Shown: positions 10,281 to 20,922, counted from the first letter of the stretch. The stretch is DNA of 64,000 nucleotides from Motilimonas cestriensis (GCF_021295315.1 NZ_JAIMJA010000009.1:1-64000); one strand, 5' to 3'. Program-made: numbers and translations. The notes: generated by a model not told the origin, from the letters alone.

Positions 10281-10823
10281 TTACCGCTTTTTAGGGCCAA
10301 GTACCATGACCATTTGGCGACCTTCCATTTTCGGGAAAGACTCCACGACCGACAATTCTTCTAAATCCGCTTTGATACGGTTTAGTAGATCGACGCCCAG
10401 TTCTTGGTGTGCCATTTCACGACCACGAAAACGCAGTGTAATTTTGGCCTTGTTACCCTCTTCTAAGAAGCGAGTCAGGTTGCGCAGTTTTACCTGATAA
10501 TCGCCTATGTCAGTTCCAGGACGGAATTTTATTTCCTTCACTTGGATCTGTTTCTGCTTCTTCCGCTGGTCTTTAGCGGATTTGCTTTTTTCGTAAATAA
10601 ACTTACCGTAGTCCATAAGACGACAGACAGGTGGCTCAGCATTAGGGCTGATCTCAACCAGGTCCAGTTGCTGCTCAGCAGCTTGAGCCAGTGCTTCAGT
10701 GAATGAAACAATACCTATTGGTTCGCCATCTGCATTAGCTAAACGAACTTCATTAAGACCTGTGATCTCGTCATTAATACGATTTAGTTTGCCCGCCTGT
10801 TGGGGCTTTCTTCCACCTTTTAT
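10281..10823 (-). CDS. infC: Translation initiation factor IF-3, starting at an AUA codon
   Basis: IF-3 binds the 30S subunit and rejects wrong start codons. The only ATG in frame (10614-10616, [12 protein letters not shown]) would delete the whole N-terminal domain. Upstream the frame stays open through [19 protein letters not shown] and [17 protein letters not shown], both conserved in IF-3. It begins at an ATA codon (10821-10823) preceded by GGAGGA at 7-base spacing, with the thrS stop just upstream. This gives 180 residues, the usual length. E. coli infC starts at the rare AUU, which IF-3 discriminates against to control its own level. AUA here should act the same way. Confidence 0.93.
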   Translation of the reverse strand: MKGGRKPQQAGKLNRINDEITGLNEVRLANADGEPIGIVSFTEALAQAAEQQLDLVEISPNAEPPVCRLMDYGKFIYEKSKSAKDQRKKQKQIQVKEIKFRPGTDIGDYQVKLRNLTRFLEEGNKAKITLRFRGREMAHQELGVDLLNRIKADLEELSVVESFPKMEGRQMVMVLGPKKR

Positions 10824-10826
10824 AGC

Positions 10827-12752
10827 TTATTCCTCCAAATTGATTTGAGTTCGGTTTCGGATCTCTTGACTGAGTTTGTCAACAATAGCGTCAAGTTTGA
10901 ATTTACCTAGATCCTCACCTTTACGTGTTCTTACTGCTACTTCGCCAGCTTCGACTTCCTTATCGCCGATAACCAACATGTAAGGTACACGCTTTAATGT
11001 ATGCTCGCGGATTTTAAAGCCTATCTTCTCATTTCTCAAGTCCGCATTCACTCTAATGCCTGATTTTTGCAATTTTTCGACAATTTCATGGGCAAAATCA
11101 GCTTGTTTATCAGTAATATTCATTACAACCGCTTGAACAGGAGATAACCAAGTTGGGAAGAAGCCTGCACAATCTTCAGTAATGATCCCTATGAAACGCT
11201 CCAGTGAACCTAAAATTGCACGGTGGATCATCACAGGGACATGACGTTCATTGTCTTCACCCACATAAGACGCACCTAAACGACCCGGCATCGAGAAGTC
11301 TAATTGCACCGTACCACATTGCCATGCACGATCTAAACAGTCATAAAGAGTGAATTCAATTTTAGGACCATAGAACGCCCCTTCACCCGGTAAATACTTA
11401 AATTCTAAATTTTTAGAATTTAATGCATCGGCTAGGGCCTGCTCTGCTTTATCCCAAACTGCATCATCACCCACACGCTGTTCAGGGCGCGTTGACAATT
11501 TAATTTCAATGTCAGTAAAACCAAATGTCTTGTAGGTTTCGAACACCATGTCGATACAACTAGAAACTTCCGCTAGAATTTGGTCTTCAGTACAGAACAC
11601 ATGTGCATCATCTTGGGTGAAGCCACGCACACGCATTAAGCCATGAAGTGAGCCAGACGGTTCATTACGATGACAAGAGCCAAATTCAGCCATACGTAGC
11701 GGCAGGTCACGATACGATTTCAAACCTTGGTTAAAAATTTGCACATGACCCGGACAGTTCATTGGTTTAACAGCATATTCGCGGTTTTCACTGCAGGTAC
11801 AGAACATCGCATCAGCATATTTGTCCCAGTGGCCTGACTTTTCCCATAATGAACGGTCAAGAATTTGCGGCGCTTTAACTTCTTGGTATTGGTACTTAAC
11901 TAACTTTTCACGCACAAAGGTTTCAAGCTCGCGGAAAATGGTCCAACCGTTATGGTGCCAAAACACCATGCCTGGCGCTTCTTCTTGCATATGGTACAGA
12001 TCTAATTGCTTTCCAATTTTACGATGGTCACGTTTTGCCGCTTCCTCTAAACGTTTTAAGTAGCTATTTAGCTGCTTCTTATCCGCCCATGCCGTACCGT
12101 AAATACGTTGCAGCATCTTATTATCAGAGTTACCACGCCAATATGCCCCCGCCACTTTCATAATTTTAAAGTGATGACAGAATTTCATGTTCGGTACATG
12201 GGGACCACGACACATATCAACGTATTCTTCATGATGGTACAAACCCGGTTTCGCATCAGACTCTATGCCTGCAATGATCTCGAGTTTATAATCTTCACCA
12301 CGCGCTTTAAAAACAGCGGCCGCTTCTTCTAGTGGTACTTTCTTTTTAACCACGTCATAGTTGGTTTTGGCCAATTCAAGCATGCGCTTTTCAAGTTTAG
12401 CTAAATCATCTTCACTAAGCGGCTCTTCCATATCAACGTCATAATAAAAGCCATTATCAATGGTCGGACCGATTGCCATCTTGGTATTTGGCCATAATTG
12501 CTTAATCGCATGACCTAATAAGTGAGCACAAGAGTGGCGAAGGATTTCTAAACCTTCTTCGTCTTTCGCGGTGATAATAGAAACATTAACGTCTTTATCA
12601 ATGGGGTCGCAGGCGTCTACCAATACGCCGTCAACACGACCCGCAATACAGGCTTTGGCAAGGCCGGGGCCAATATCTTGTGCAATTTCCATCACGCTGG
12701 TTGTATTTTCAAATTGGCGTTGGCTGCCATCAGGAAGAGTAATTAAAGGCAT
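10827..12752 (-). CDS. thrS: Threonyl-tRNA synthetase
   Basis: A 641-residue class II synthetase that charges tRNA-Thr and edits mischarged Ser. Parts in order: TGS domain (1-61), editing domain with [10 protein letters not shown] (the HxxxH site, about 73) and YVDMCRGPH, catalytic core with [11 protein letters not shown] (Zn-binding Cys), [15 protein letters not shown] (motif 2) and [11 protein letters not shown] (Zn-binding His and motif 3), and the anticodon-binding domain (about 535-641). The start has AAGGAAA upstream. The stop overlaps the infC ribosome-binding site, so infC translation is probably linked to thrS. The 164-base leader holds a small hairpin (12809-12822) but no clear anticodon mimic like the E. 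coli thrS operator. Confidence 0.98.
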   Translation of the reverse strand: MPLITLPDGSQRQFENTTSVMEIAQDIGPGLAKACIAGRVDGVLVDACDPIDKDVNVSIITAKDEEGLEILRHSCAHLLGHAIKQLWPNTKMAIGPTIDNGFYYDVDMEEPLSEDDLAKLEKRMLELAKTNYDVVKKKVPLEEAAAVFKARGEDYKLEIIAGIESDAKPGLYHHEEYVDMCRGPHVPNMKFCHHFKIMKVAGAYWRGNSDNKMLQRIYGTAWADKKQLNSYLKRLEEAAKRDHRKIGKQLDLYHMQEEAPGMVFWHHNGWTIFRELETFVREKLVKYQYQEVKAPQILDRSLWEKSGHWDKYADAMFCTCSENREYAVKPMNCPGHVQIFNQGLKSYRDLPLRMAEFGSCHRNEPSGSLHGLMRVRGFTQDDAHVFCTEDQILAEVSSCIDMVFETYKTFGFTDIEIKLSTRPEQRVGDDAVWDKAEQALADALNSKNLEFKYLPGEGAFYGPKIEFTLYDCLDRAWQCGTVQLDFSMPGRLGASYVGEDNERHVPVMIHRAILGSLERFIGIITEDCAGFFPTWLSPVQAVVMNITDKQADFAHEIVEKLQKSGIRVNADLRNEKIGFKIREHTLKRVPYMLVIGDKEVEAGEVAVRTRKGEDLGKFKLDAIVDKLSQEIRNRTQINLEE

Positions 12753-12875
12753 GAGCTTTCCTTGTTACAGTGGTGACGCATACCAAGCGCCACATGTGTG
12801 TCTAATTTGACTGGTAACAGTCGATAAAATAGTTGGGAGGTAATAGTAGAGAAAAGCCTTACGCAAATCAATGAT

Positions 12876-12904
12876 ACTGGGGAGATATCTCGCTCTTCCC
12901 CAGT
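12876..12904 (-). terminator. Hairpin between the DUF342 gene and thrS (possible terminator)
   Basis: ACTGGGGA and TCCCCAGT make a perfect 8-bp stem with a 13-base loop, 12 bases beyond the DUF342 stop. There is no U-tract on the minus strand, so termination efficiency is doubtful. It could also belong to the thrS leader. Confidence 0.45.
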
Positions 12905-12916
12905 CGCAAATAATTT

Positions 12917-14578
12917 TTAGTTAATGGGAGATATTTGTAACTTATTATCTAGTAACGCAACAAACGCAGCTTGCCGCTCACGCTCTACTGTTAACGAGTG
13001 CTCATCCAATGAGAAGACGACACCACTATATAAGTGCCCTTGGCAAGTTAAGCGCGCTTGTGTTAGGTAATCTTCAATGTAGGTCTCTATTGTTTCTATC
13101 CGCTGTTTAACATCCTGAATACGCGTTTCTTCATGCTGTTTGCTGAGACTTAAGCGGTGGATTAAGGTCGTCTTTTTATCTGAATCAGGTAATTGGTCAA
13201 CTTTAGCGGCAGCCTGGCCAATTTCTAATAACTTCTGTTCTTCATCTTCAACTTCTTGCAGAAGTACTTTTCGCTCCAAGTATTTCGCTGCCAAATCCCC
13301 CAGCATTTTTATTTCCGTACGCGTGCCAGCATCGGCCCCGACATTCACAGCGGTAACACCTTTTAAAGCGCGTACTGTACCTCCGAGAATACTGCCTTTG
13401 CGCCCGCCAGCATCAAACACTTCCACTTTATCAAAGCAAGTTACATCACAATGAATAAGTTGATGATTAAAGTGCAACGTTCCATTGCAGGTGATTTTAG
13501 TATATTGGGCAAAAACACCTTCAATCGAACCATGAGCCGTCAAGTGACAACTGTAGTGATCACCGTCGTCGGTATGGTGACCTATTACACCTTTTTCGAT
13601 AATCAGATCGCCGCCCGCTTCAACATCAGCAGATTCAACAATCCCGCCAACATTAATATCTCCGGAGGCTCTCACCTTCATTCCTTCACAGATATTACCT
13701 TTGATTAATATACTGCCATCAAAGTCAACGTGACCAAACCCGACATCCACATTGGGGATCATTAATACATCATCGACAATCATCCCACGATCTATTTCAA
13801 TGGGGATCCCCGTTTGCGTTGCCACTAGGTAATTAGGATTTTTGCTACTTATCTCGGTGTTTTTTCCCACGTCAAATTCAAGAGGTTTGCCCTCTTTGTG
13901 GGCTATCACATCACCGGTTACTTTAAAGCCGTCTTCGCCAAGTGTGTGCGGATGTTTACGCATTAAAGGTTTACCTTTACTCACAGAGATGAGGGCGCCT
14001 AAATCGCGCATATCCACCTTGCCACCTTGTAGCTTTTTAGGCTTACGAATTCGCTCTTTCAAGGTTTCAACCAAGCGTTCAAACCGTGTGTCTGTGCCAT
14101 TTTTAGCTGCTAATCCCTTGGCTACCGGCGCTCGGATCACTTTTCCGGGTTGTGCTTTATTTAAAGTAGAGATAAGCGCAACAATATTATTAATGCGAAT
14201 ACCGTAGGTAACACCAGCCGAACTGAGGGCTTCTTTTACTGTATCTTCATCTAATCGATTGCCACCCCAAGCTGCTGTAGCGTTGGCGAAGGCCGTCATT
14301 TTTTCTTTATCTAACTCAATTGATATAACCGCATCGAGGCGTTGAGCTATGATAACGGGCTTATTGTCATCACCCGTTTTCTCTTCATTTTTCATTTGTT
14401 TAGCAAATCGCTTCACGGCTTCTGCCAACCCAACAGCGCTAGGCTTAAACTTTTCATATGGGCTGGCTGCTAATGCCATTAACAAATGTTCTTCTTTGAC
14501 TATGTCAGCAACTGGCTCAATAGTGAGCAATAAATCCACATTATTTTCATGTAGTTTAAAGAATTCTGGTGAGATCAT
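12917..14578 (-). CDS. DUF342 (FapA-like) protein
   Basis: A 553-residue cytoplasmic protein of the DUF342/FapA family. A roughly 200-residue N-terminal region precedes the DUF342 core, a right-handed beta-helix whose turns show as repeated glycine-rich steps (GSILIKGNICEG, ASGDINVGGIVE, AGGDLIIEKGVIG). An alpha-helical, coiled-coil-rich region follows (about 435-520). In Vibrio, a FapA homologue affects polar flagellum assembly and localisation. Here no flagellar gene is nearby, so the role is open. It sits alone between the helicase terminator and thrS. Confidence 0.85.
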   Translation of the reverse strand: MISPEFFKLHENNVDLLLTIEPVADIVKEEHLLMALAASPYEKFKPSAVGLAEAVKRFAKQMKNEEKTGDDNKPVIIAQRLDAVISIELDKEKMTAFANATAAWGGNRLDEDTVKEALSSAGVTYGIRINNIVALISTLNKAQPGKVIRAPVAKGLAAKNGTDTRFERLVETLKERIRKPKKLQGGKVDMRDLGALISVSKGKPLMRKHPHTLGEDGFKVTGDVIAHKEGKPLEFDVGKNTEISSKNPNYLVATQTGIPIEIDRGMIVDDVLMIPNVDVGFGHVDFDGSILIKGNICEGMKVRASGDINVGGIVESADVEAGGDLIIEKGVIGHHTDDGDHYSCHLTAHGSIEGVFAQYTKITCNGTLHFNHQLIHCDVTCFDKVEVFDAGGRKGSILGGTVRALKGVTAVNVGADAGTRTEIKMLGDLAAKYLERKVLLQEVEDEEQKLLEIGQAAAKVDQLPDSDKKTTLIHRLSLSKQHEETRIQDVKQRIETIETYIEDYLTQARLTCQGHLYSGVVFSLDEHSLTVERERQAAFVALLDNKLQISPIN

Positions 14579-14759
14579 GAAATAAGGCTCCTTACTGGCG
14601 CAGAGGCTAGAATAATGACCCTAACGTGAAGCGGCTAGTTGCTCAATCATTTTCGCTAAATAAGGCGAGAACCGAGATAGAGATCAAGCTCTTAAACCTA
14701 TTATTAATTTTCTATATATCAACCTTAGACTATTACACTTCACTGTGAATGACAGGCAT

Positions 14760-14784
14760 AAAAAAAGCAGCAATATATGCTGCT
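14760..14784 (-). terminator. Rho-independent terminator after the DEAD-box helicase gene
   Basis: AGCAGCA/TGCTGCT stem of 7 bp with a 5-base loop. On the minus strand it is followed by seven T. It lies 15 bases after the helicase stop. Confidence 0.9.
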
Positions 14785-14799
14785 AATAATACGGGTTGC

Positions 14800-16113
14800 T
14801 TATTCCGCTTTTGGTTTGCGCCGCATCGGTGCATCACCGACATCAACGCCTTTAAGATAAGTCTTATTAACTGATTTTGGTCTGCTTGCTTTTACTTTAG
14901 TGGCTCGTGTTTGTTGGTTTTTCTCACTCACGCCTTTTTGGTTGATTTTTTTAGCCACTTTTAGGCCGCTAAACTTGGCCTTTAGTTCTGCAACAGTATC
15001 AAAACTGATGGGCTGATTAAGATAAGCTTCGACGGCTTGGAAGTTTTCCCAATCTTTTGGTCCAACTAAAGAAATAGCACTGCCTTTTGAGCCAGCTCTG
15101 CCTGTACGGCCAATTCGGTGCACATACTCTTCAGCATGTTTCGGCATGTCAAAATTAACCACATGTGACACATTGATTAAATCTAAGCCACGGGAAGCAA
15201 TATCTGTGGTCACAAGCACCTGTTGCTGACCGCGAGCAAAACCATCCATGATTTTATTACGGTTACCTTGATTCATATCCCCGCTCAAAGCAACACTGCT
15301 TAATCCAAGCTGAGTAATAAAATCAGCTAATGTTTGCGTATCCGCACGAGTAGCAGTAAACACTATCATTTGAGTAATGTTTTCTTCACTGAGTAATGCT
15401 TTTAACAGCGCTTTTTTATGATCCAGATTATCCGAAAGATAGAAGCGTTGGGTAATATCAGTATGCTCATCATTAGCACCACCTATCGACACCCTAACCG
15501 GCGCTTTAAGCAATTGCTGTGCAATACTGCTGACATCAGTGTTATCTAAGGTAGCCGAGAACAATAATGTTTGGCGCAAACGGTGATCGGCCGCGCGGTT
15601 GATTTGCAATAACTGGTCAGCGAAACCGAGATCTAACATCCGGTCAGCTTCGTCCAATATCAGCATTTCAAGCCCATTAAGGTGGATCTGACGTTGGGTA
15701 AGGTGATCAGCAATTCGCCCAGGCGTCCCAACGATAAATTGCGGGTCTTTTAATAATTGCTTAGCTTGATCATTAAAGTTCTCGCCACCCACGATTAAAC
15801 TGGCTTTTACGCCCGTACCCGCAACCAATAACCGCAGTTGTCCGTATACCTGTTTAGCCAGCTCACGGGTAGGTGTCAGGATCAACACCCGCGCATCACG
15901 CTTACTTAACGCGCGTTGTTTAAGAACTCGTTGCATCGCTGGCAATAAAAATGCCAAGGTTTTACCCGACCCCGTTTTTGAAGAGGCAATCATATCTTTG
16001 CCTTGCATCGCCACCGGAATGGCTTGGCGTTGTATATCAGTGGCCGTAGTGAGGCCTTGATGAGATAACGGGGTTAATAATCGACGATCTAATGAGAATT
16101 CTTCAAAATCCAA
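14800..16113 (-). CDS. DEAD-box ATP-dependent RNA helicase
   Basis: A 437-residue superfamily 2 RNA helicase. Q motif region (GLTTATDIQRQAIP), Walker A SSKTGSGKT, motif Ia PTRELA, Ib TPGR, DEAD box LILDEADRMLD, motif III SAT, motif V TTDIASRGLD and motif VI HRIGRTGRAG are all present. The C-terminal roughly 60 residues are basic and low in complexity (KVAKKINQKGV, RATKVKASRPK), as in helicases acting on ribosomal RNA. It resembles SrmB/RhlE-type enzymes, but I cannot pick a subgroup. It is divergent from rnb, with 149 bases between the starts. Confidence 0.93.
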   Translation of the reverse strand: MDFEEFSLDRRLLTPLSHQGLTTATDIQRQAIPVAMQGKDMIASSKTGSGKTLAFLLPAMQRVLKQRALSKRDARVLILTPTRELAKQVYGQLRLLVAGTGVKASLIVGGENFNDQAKQLLKDPQFIVGTPGRIADHLTQRQIHLNGLEMLILDEADRMLDLGFADQLLQINRAADHRLRQTLLFSATLDNTDVSSIAQQLLKAPVRVSIGGANDEHTDITQRFYLSDNLDHKKALLKALLSEENITQMIVFTATRADTQTLADFITQLGLSSVALSGDMNQGNRNKIMDGFARGQQQVLVTTDIASRGLDLINVSHVVNFDMPKHAEEYVHRIGRTGRAGSKGSAISLVGPKDWENFQAVEAYLNQPISFDTVAELKAKFSGLKVAKKINQKGVSEKNQQTRATKVKASRPKSVNKTYLKGVDVGDAPMRRKPKAE

Positions 16114-16262
16114 GGGGCATGCTCCGCAAACTAATACTTAAAAAATAACTGGGGTATTATACCTTGTTGTCGCAACAGGGGCGACCAACAAAACCGATAA
16201 CACTTGGATTTCATCTGCTCAGCACTTATATTGCCCTCATCTCAACGTCGGTAGATAAATAT

Positions 16263-18215
16263 ATGTTTCAAGATAACCCACTGCTCGCGCAGTTAAAACA
16301 GCAAATGCAATCAGAGCTGCCTAAAAAAGAAGGCACCATTAAAGCCACCGAACGTGGTTTTGGTTTTTTAGAAACCGATGATAAAGAAAGCTATTTCATT
16401 CCCCCCAATGAAATGAGAAAGGTGTTACATGGCGATAGAATCTGCGCCATTATTAGAGAAAATGGTGACAAGCCTACGGCAGAGCCAGAATCATTAGTCA
16501 GCCAGCAGCACACTGAGTTTGTGGGCAAGCTCAAACATTTCAAAGGTAAATTACAATTTATTGCTGAAAATCCGCTTTTTAAACATCCATTTAACGCCAA
16601 GCTTCATGCAACATTAAAAAGCACAGGGCTAAAAGAAGGCGATTGGGTAAAAGCGAGTTTGACACAGCATCCTCTCAAAGATGAAAAGCGCTTTGCGGTA
16701 CAAGTGAATGAAAAAATCGCTGCGGCCGATGATCCTTATGTTGGCCGCTGGGTAACACTAGCAAAACTTGATTTAGCCACCACGCCGCCGGCGCCGCCGG
16801 AAAACTGGTCTGACGTTGACACATCAAATCGTGTCGATTACCGCCATTTACCGTTTTTTACTATTGATAATGAAACCACCCAAGATATGGATGACGCGCT
16901 TCATATTGAAACGCGTGACAACGGTTGGCAGCTCACTATCGCCATTGCCGACCCAACCGCCTTCATCCCTCAGCAAAGCCAGCTTGAGCGTATTGCAGCT
17001 GAGCGTGGTTTTACTATTTACATGCCAAATTTTAACGTGCCGATGCTGCCTCGCGAGCTAAGTGATGATTTATGTTCACTAAAAGCCGGGGTTGAGCGGG
17101 TCGCTATCGTGTGTAAGGTGAACATTGATAGTCAGGGGCATGTCACTGATGAGGCACAATTTGAACTGGCCATTATTCAATCTGTGGCAAAGTTAAGCTA
17201 TAACCAAGTGTCCGATTTTATTGAACAAGCAAGCACCGATTGGCAACCAGAACAAGCCATCGCCGAGCAACTCAAATTACTCGAACAATGTAGTGCCAAG
17301 CGCCTAGCATGGCGAGAAGCAAACGCCCTCACCTTTGACGACAATCCCGATTATAAATTTGTGTTATCTGACACAGGTGAGCTAGAAGAAATTCTTGCGC
17401 TGCCAAGGCGCATCGCACATCGCATGGTAGAAGAAGCCATGGTACTGGCCAATGTTTGCGGAGCACAATTATTAGCCAAGCATCAAGTTCAGGGGGTATT
17501 TAATTGCCAATCTGGCCTGCAAGCCGAGCGCACCAAAGAAGCCGTGGCATTACTGGCCGAACAAGGCTTTGAAGCGACCGCAGAGCAGTTAGCGGATTTA
17601 CAGCAATATTGTCAAATTCGTCGACAAATTCGCAGCCAAGGTAATCAATACTTAGATTTCAGATTGCGCCGAATGTTTGCTTACAGCGAATTTAAGCCAG
17701 CTGGCGAGCCTCATTTTGCGATGGGTCTGCCACTTTACGCAACGTGGACCTCGCCAATCCGTAAATACAGCGATCTAGTCAATCACTATCAGATCAAAAG
17801 TATCTTGACCCAGCAACCAGCAGCTGAACTCGATGAAAATCTCGGTAATCAAATTAATGAAAAACGCAAAAAACAGCGTATGGCTGAAAACGGCGCCAAT
17901 GCATGGTTATACGCTCAGTACCTCGCCACTAAAGCCAATAATGGCGAAGTCTTTAATGGCCAAGTGATCGATGTTGTGCGTGCCGGCGTCAGAGTTAAGC
18001 TACTGGACATTGGTGCATTTGTATTTATTCCGTCAAGCTTTCTTCACAAAGACAAAGATCAATTGCAATGTCGCATGGAAACGGGGCACGTTTTAATTAA
18101 TGATCAGGTCGTGATTACCCAAGGGCAAACCTTGGAAGTCGAAATTCACGAGGTAAATATAGAGACTAAAAACTTTATCGCTCGCCCTCATAAGACACTG
18201 TTATCTGATGTTTAA
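16263..18215 (+). CDS. rnb: Exoribonuclease II (RNase II)
   Basis: A 650-residue processive 3'-5' exoribonuclease. I take the ATG at 16263 (MFQDNPLLAQLKQQMQS), which aligns with the start of E. coli RNase II. The frame is open 33 codons further upstream, but those are not conserved. Two N-terminal cold-shock/OB domains (about 1-170) are followed by the RNB catalytic domain with IDNETTQDMDDALH, which supplies the Mg-binding aspartates, and by a C-terminal S1 domain (about 560-640). No strong ribosome site is visible before the start. Confidence 0.95.
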   Translation: MFQDNPLLAQLKQQMQSELPKKEGTIKATERGFGFLETDDKESYFIPPNEMRKVLHGDRICAIIRENGDKPTAEPESLVSQQHTEFVGKLKHFKGKLQFIAENPLFKHPFNAKLHATLKSTGLKEGDWVKASLTQHPLKDEKRFAVQVNEKIAAADDPYVGRWVTLAKLDLATTPPAPPENWSDVDTSNRVDYRHLPFFTIDNETTQDMDDALHIETRDNGWQLTIAIADPTAFIPQQSQLERIAAERGFTIYMPNFNVPMLPRELSDDLCSLKAGVERVAIVCKVNIDSQGHVTDEAQFELAIIQSVAKLSYNQVSDFIEQASTDWQPEQAIAEQLKLLEQCSAKRLAWREANALTFDDNPDYKFVLSDTGELEEILALPRRIAHRMVEEAMVLANVCGAQLLAKHQVQGVFNCQSGLQAERTKEAVALLAEQGFEATAEQLADLQQYCQIRRQIRSQGNQYLDFRLRRMFAYSEFKPAGEPHFAMGLPLYATWTSPIRKYSDLVNHYQIKSILTQQPAAELDENLGNQINEKRKKQRMAENGANAWLYAQYLATKANNGEVFNGQVIDVVRAGVRVKLLDIGAFVFIPSSFLHKDKDQLQCRMETGHVLINDQVVITQGQTLEVEIHEVNIETKNFIARPHKTLLSDV

Positions 18216-18226
18216 TTAACCCGCTC

Positions 18227-18257
18227 ACAGGGCTATCTCAAAATGGGATAGCCCTGT
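18227..18257 (+). terminator. Strong hairpin after rnb (terminator-like)
   Basis: A perfect 11-bp stem (ACAGGGCTATC / GATAGCCCTGT) with a 9-base loop, 12 bases beyond the rnb stop. No U-tract follows (AATGC), so it may be a 3'-end stabiliser more than a classical terminator. Confidence 0.6.
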
Positions 18258-18455
18258 AATGCTTCCCCCGTAGCGTTGAGATGGTCACCCCATCGTTTTA
18301 AGCGACAACGCCATAAAAAAATCTACCATCAAATTTAGCCTGCAGGTATGAATCCATCATGATTAATGCTAAGTAACGCCAATGCCCGCATCCTTATGGT
18401 TAACAACAATACCAGCCGATTAAGGTGGCGGTCGATTTATCCTTGCTAAACGGGT

Positions 18456-18461
18456 TATAAT
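18456..18461 (+). promoter_or_regulatory. Candidate -10 box for ycbZ
   Basis: TATAAT 30 bases before the ycbZ TTG start. No good -35 at standard spacing. The 275 bases between rnb and ycbZ contain this and the rnb hairpin, and I see no gene in them. Confidence 0.35.
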
Positions 18462-18490
18462 GACTGCTTTATTCTTAACGGAACGCCCAC

Positions 18491-20287
18491 TTGCCTAAGT
18501 TAAATCCTTTATCACTCGATCTGTTGCAACCTGACTTCACAGCCCTGATAACACACGAGTCTCATCACGAACCATCAGACTGGACCGCTTTATTTCCTTT
18601 TGCACAACGAGAAATAACTGATTTTCAGCAGCTCCCCAACAAGTTGCTAACTTTTTGCATCAGTGATTGGAACACCGCCAAAGAATACCTCCGTCAGCTA
18701 TTACCTCAATCAGCAGCGCCGCAGACAGAGTCCTACTGCGCCATATTTGATCAAGGCGAACAGGCTGGCGTGATTGTAAGCCCCCAGCAACTTGAATATG
18801 CTGACATCAAGCAACTCGACGAAATGACGAAAGCCTTGCTTACAAATCAATTTGGTTCCGTTGAAGAAGGTAAGCTTCGTCCAATTCCTGAACAGCATTT
18901 AACATTTTTAACTGCTTTTAACGACGCTGATTTGTTCGGTGAGATTTACCTCAATGGCGCTCAACAATTGATGTTAAGCCCCGGTGCATTACTAACACAG
19001 CGTAATGGCTACTTAGTGATAAATGTGCCGCCTTTACTGGAAAATCCATTACTTTGGTATCAAGTTAAGAGTTATTTGTTGACCGGACAACAGCATTGGC
19101 AAAATGCACGTGGAGCTGACAAACTTAGGGGCGCTAAACTGCCCGCTTCAGTCAATATAAATTGCAAAATAATCATGACAGGCAGTCGTAGCCAGTTAGC
19201 TGAATTAGCTCAGCTTGACCCAGAGTTTGCAAGCCTGAACCAGCAATTTGCCGAAGTAGCCGACGAAGTTAAAGTTACCCCTAGCAATATTCATTTGGTG
19301 CGTGAATTTATCAACTTACAAGCAGAGCATAATCAATTAGCACCATTAGATAATGCCGCGCTTAACGCATTGCTGCAACACCTCAGTTCGCGTCGTGAAC
19401 ATCGCCATTATGTTCAGCTTAACGTAAGCTACTTAAGCAAATTATTTAGCCGTTGCCGGCTCATTGATGCCAACTTTACGCCTGCAGTACTAACGGAATA
19501 CATTGCCCAACAAAAAAATGCGATGATTTTACCGCAAAGTTACAGTGACGAGTCGATCGTTGAGCAACAAATCCCCATCCAACTTCAAGGGCACGCCGTT
19601 GGCCAAATAAATGGGCTCTCAGTGGTTGAACTTGATGGTCACCCCATCGAATTTGGTGAAGTGTTTCGTGTCACCGCCGCCGAATTTTTAGGTGATGGAG
19701 AAGTGATTGACGTTGAACGTAAAGCGGAAATGGCGGGCAATATCCACTCCAAAGCCATGATGATAGTAGAGAGCTATTTAAGCCAAGTCTTTGGTAAAGA
19801 AGAGCACGTCCCCTTTTCGGCTAATATTGTATTTGAACAAAGCTATAGCCATACCGATGGCGATAGCGCAGCAGTTGCCACTTATGTCGCGCTAATGTCC
19901 GCTTTATCACAACAACCCGCACGTCAAGATCTCGCCATGACGGGCGCCATGGATCAAGCCGGCAATGTCATGGCTGTCGGCGGCATTAATGAAAAAATTG
20001 CCGCGATTTGCCGCACCGCTCAATTAAAAAAATTAAACAGCCCAGTCACAGTGCTGATCCCAGCATCAAATTTGATCAACCTGAGTTTAGATCATGATGT
20101 GTTAGAGGCCGTCAAGGAAAAACGCTTAACGATCTACGCCATTGGCCATGTTGATCAAGCCATTAGCATTGCCATTGATGAAGTTGATACTGTTTATGAT
20201 GCCATTCGTCACCGAATTAAAGAGCTGGGTAACCGCGATGACGATGATGAGTCTTGGCTATCAAAATGCTTACAAATTTTCCGTTAA
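18491..20287 (+). CDS. ycbZ: Lon-like serine protease (YcbZ family)
   Basis: A 598-residue member of the Lon-related family found next to fabA in E. coli. The C-terminal S16 protease domain (about 390-570) has the Ser-Lys dyad: Ser in HTDGDSAAVA and Lys in GGINEKIAA. The N-terminal part corresponds to an AAA-like region but lacks a recognisable Walker A, so ATP-dependence is doubtful. The start is a TTG (18491). No in-frame ATG or GTG fits the length better, and only a weak AACGGAA ribosome site precedes it. Targets are not known to me. The position directly upstream of fabA matches enterobacterial synteny. Confidence 0.85.
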   Translation: MPKLNPLSLDLLQPDFTALITHESHHEPSDWTALFPFAQREITDFQQLPNKLLTFCISDWNTAKEYLRQLLPQSAAPQTESYCAIFDQGEQAGVIVSPQQLEYADIKQLDEMTKALLTNQFGSVEEGKLRPIPEQHLTFLTAFNDADLFGEIYLNGAQQLMLSPGALLTQRNGYLVINVPPLLENPLLWYQVKSYLLTGQQHWQNARGADKLRGAKLPASVNINCKIIMTGSRSQLAELAQLDPEFASLNQQFAEVADEVKVTPSNIHLVREFINLQAEHNQLAPLDNAALNALLQHLSSRREHRHYVQLNVSYLSKLFSRCRLIDANFTPAVLTEYIAQQKNAMILPQSYSDESIVEQQIPIQLQGHAVGQINGLSVVELDGHPIEFGEVFRVTAAEFLGDGEVIDVERKAEMAGNIHSKAMMIVESYLSQVFGKEEHVPFSANIVFEQSYSHTDGDSAAVATYVALMSALSQQPARQDLAMTGAMDQAGNVMAVGGINEKIAAICRTAQLKKLNSPVTVLIPASNLINLSLDHDVLEAVKEKRLTIYAIGHVDQAISIAIDEVDTVYDAIRHRIKELGNRDDDDESWLSKCLQIFR

Positions 20288-20320
20288 AGCAGGTTCTTGC
20301 ACACCATCACAGACACTAAC

Positions 20321-20347
20321 TTGCATGGCGGCAGGCTTTTATATAAA
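20321..20347 (+). promoter_or_regulatory. Candidate fabA promoter
   Basis: TTGCAT (20321-20326) and TATAAA (20342-20347) spaced by 15 bases, 45 bases before fabA. Spacing is short of the ideal 17. I see no convincing FabR or FadR site by eye. Confidence 0.35.
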
Positions 20348-20391
20348 GTGTGCCCCTTTGTTTTTATATCAAACTACCAATGAGTGAGATT

Positions 20392-20922
20392 ATGACTTCT
20401 CAAAAAGATTTAGGTAAGAACGCTTACACTAAAGAAGAGCTACAAGCATGTGGCCGCGGCGAATTATTTGGCGAAAGTAATTGCCAATTACCAGTCGATA
20501 ACATGTTAATGATGGATCGTATCCTAAAGATTAATGAGACTGACGGTGAGCACGGCAAAGGCGAAATCATCGCTGAGCTAGACATTAATCGCGACCTTTG
20601 GTTTTTTGACTGCCACTTTCCTGGCGACCCAGTGATGCCGGGTTGTCTTGGCTTAGATGCAATGTGGCAATTGGTTGGCTTCTTCCTAGGTTGGAGCGGT
20701 GGTCCAGGTAAAGGACGTGCGCTTGGTGTAGGTGAAGTCAAATTCACCGGTCAAATCTTACCAACATCGAAAAAAGTAACATACAAAATCACCATGAAGC
20801 GCGTCATCATGCGTAAATTAGTAATGGGTATTGCAGATGGTGAAGTATCTGTTGATGGCCGTGTTATTTACACTGCGAAAGATTTGAAAGTGGGCTTATT
20901 CAAAGACACGGATAGCTTCTAA
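20392..20922 (+). CDS. fabA: 3-hydroxydecanoyl-ACP dehydratase/isomerase
   Basis: FabA dehydrates 3-hydroxydecanoyl-ACP and isomerises trans-2- to cis-3-decenoyl-ACP, the branch point to unsaturated fatty acids. I use the ATG at 20392 ([17 protein letters not shown], 176 residues). An ATG at 20380 would add four residues. Catalytic His is in [14 protein letters not shown] and catalytic Asp in [17 protein letters not shown], with near-identical flanks to E. coli FabA through to [14 protein letters not shown]. Order ycbZ-fabA-rmf is as in enterobacteria. Confidence 0.98.
   Translation: MTSQKDLGKNAYTKEELQACGRGELFGESNCQLPVDNMLMMDRILKINETDGEHGKGEIIAELDINRDLWFFDCHFPGDPVMPGCLGLDAMWQLVGFFLGWSGGPGKGRALGVGEVKFTGQILPTSKKVTYKITMKRVIMRKLVMGIADGEVSVDGRVIYTAKDLKVGLFKDTDSF

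Noticed and set aside
12753-12875. thrS translational operator mimicking tRNA-Thr
   Set aside because: A small hairpin (GACTG/CAGTC) exists, but its loop does not show the CGU-type anticodon mimic.
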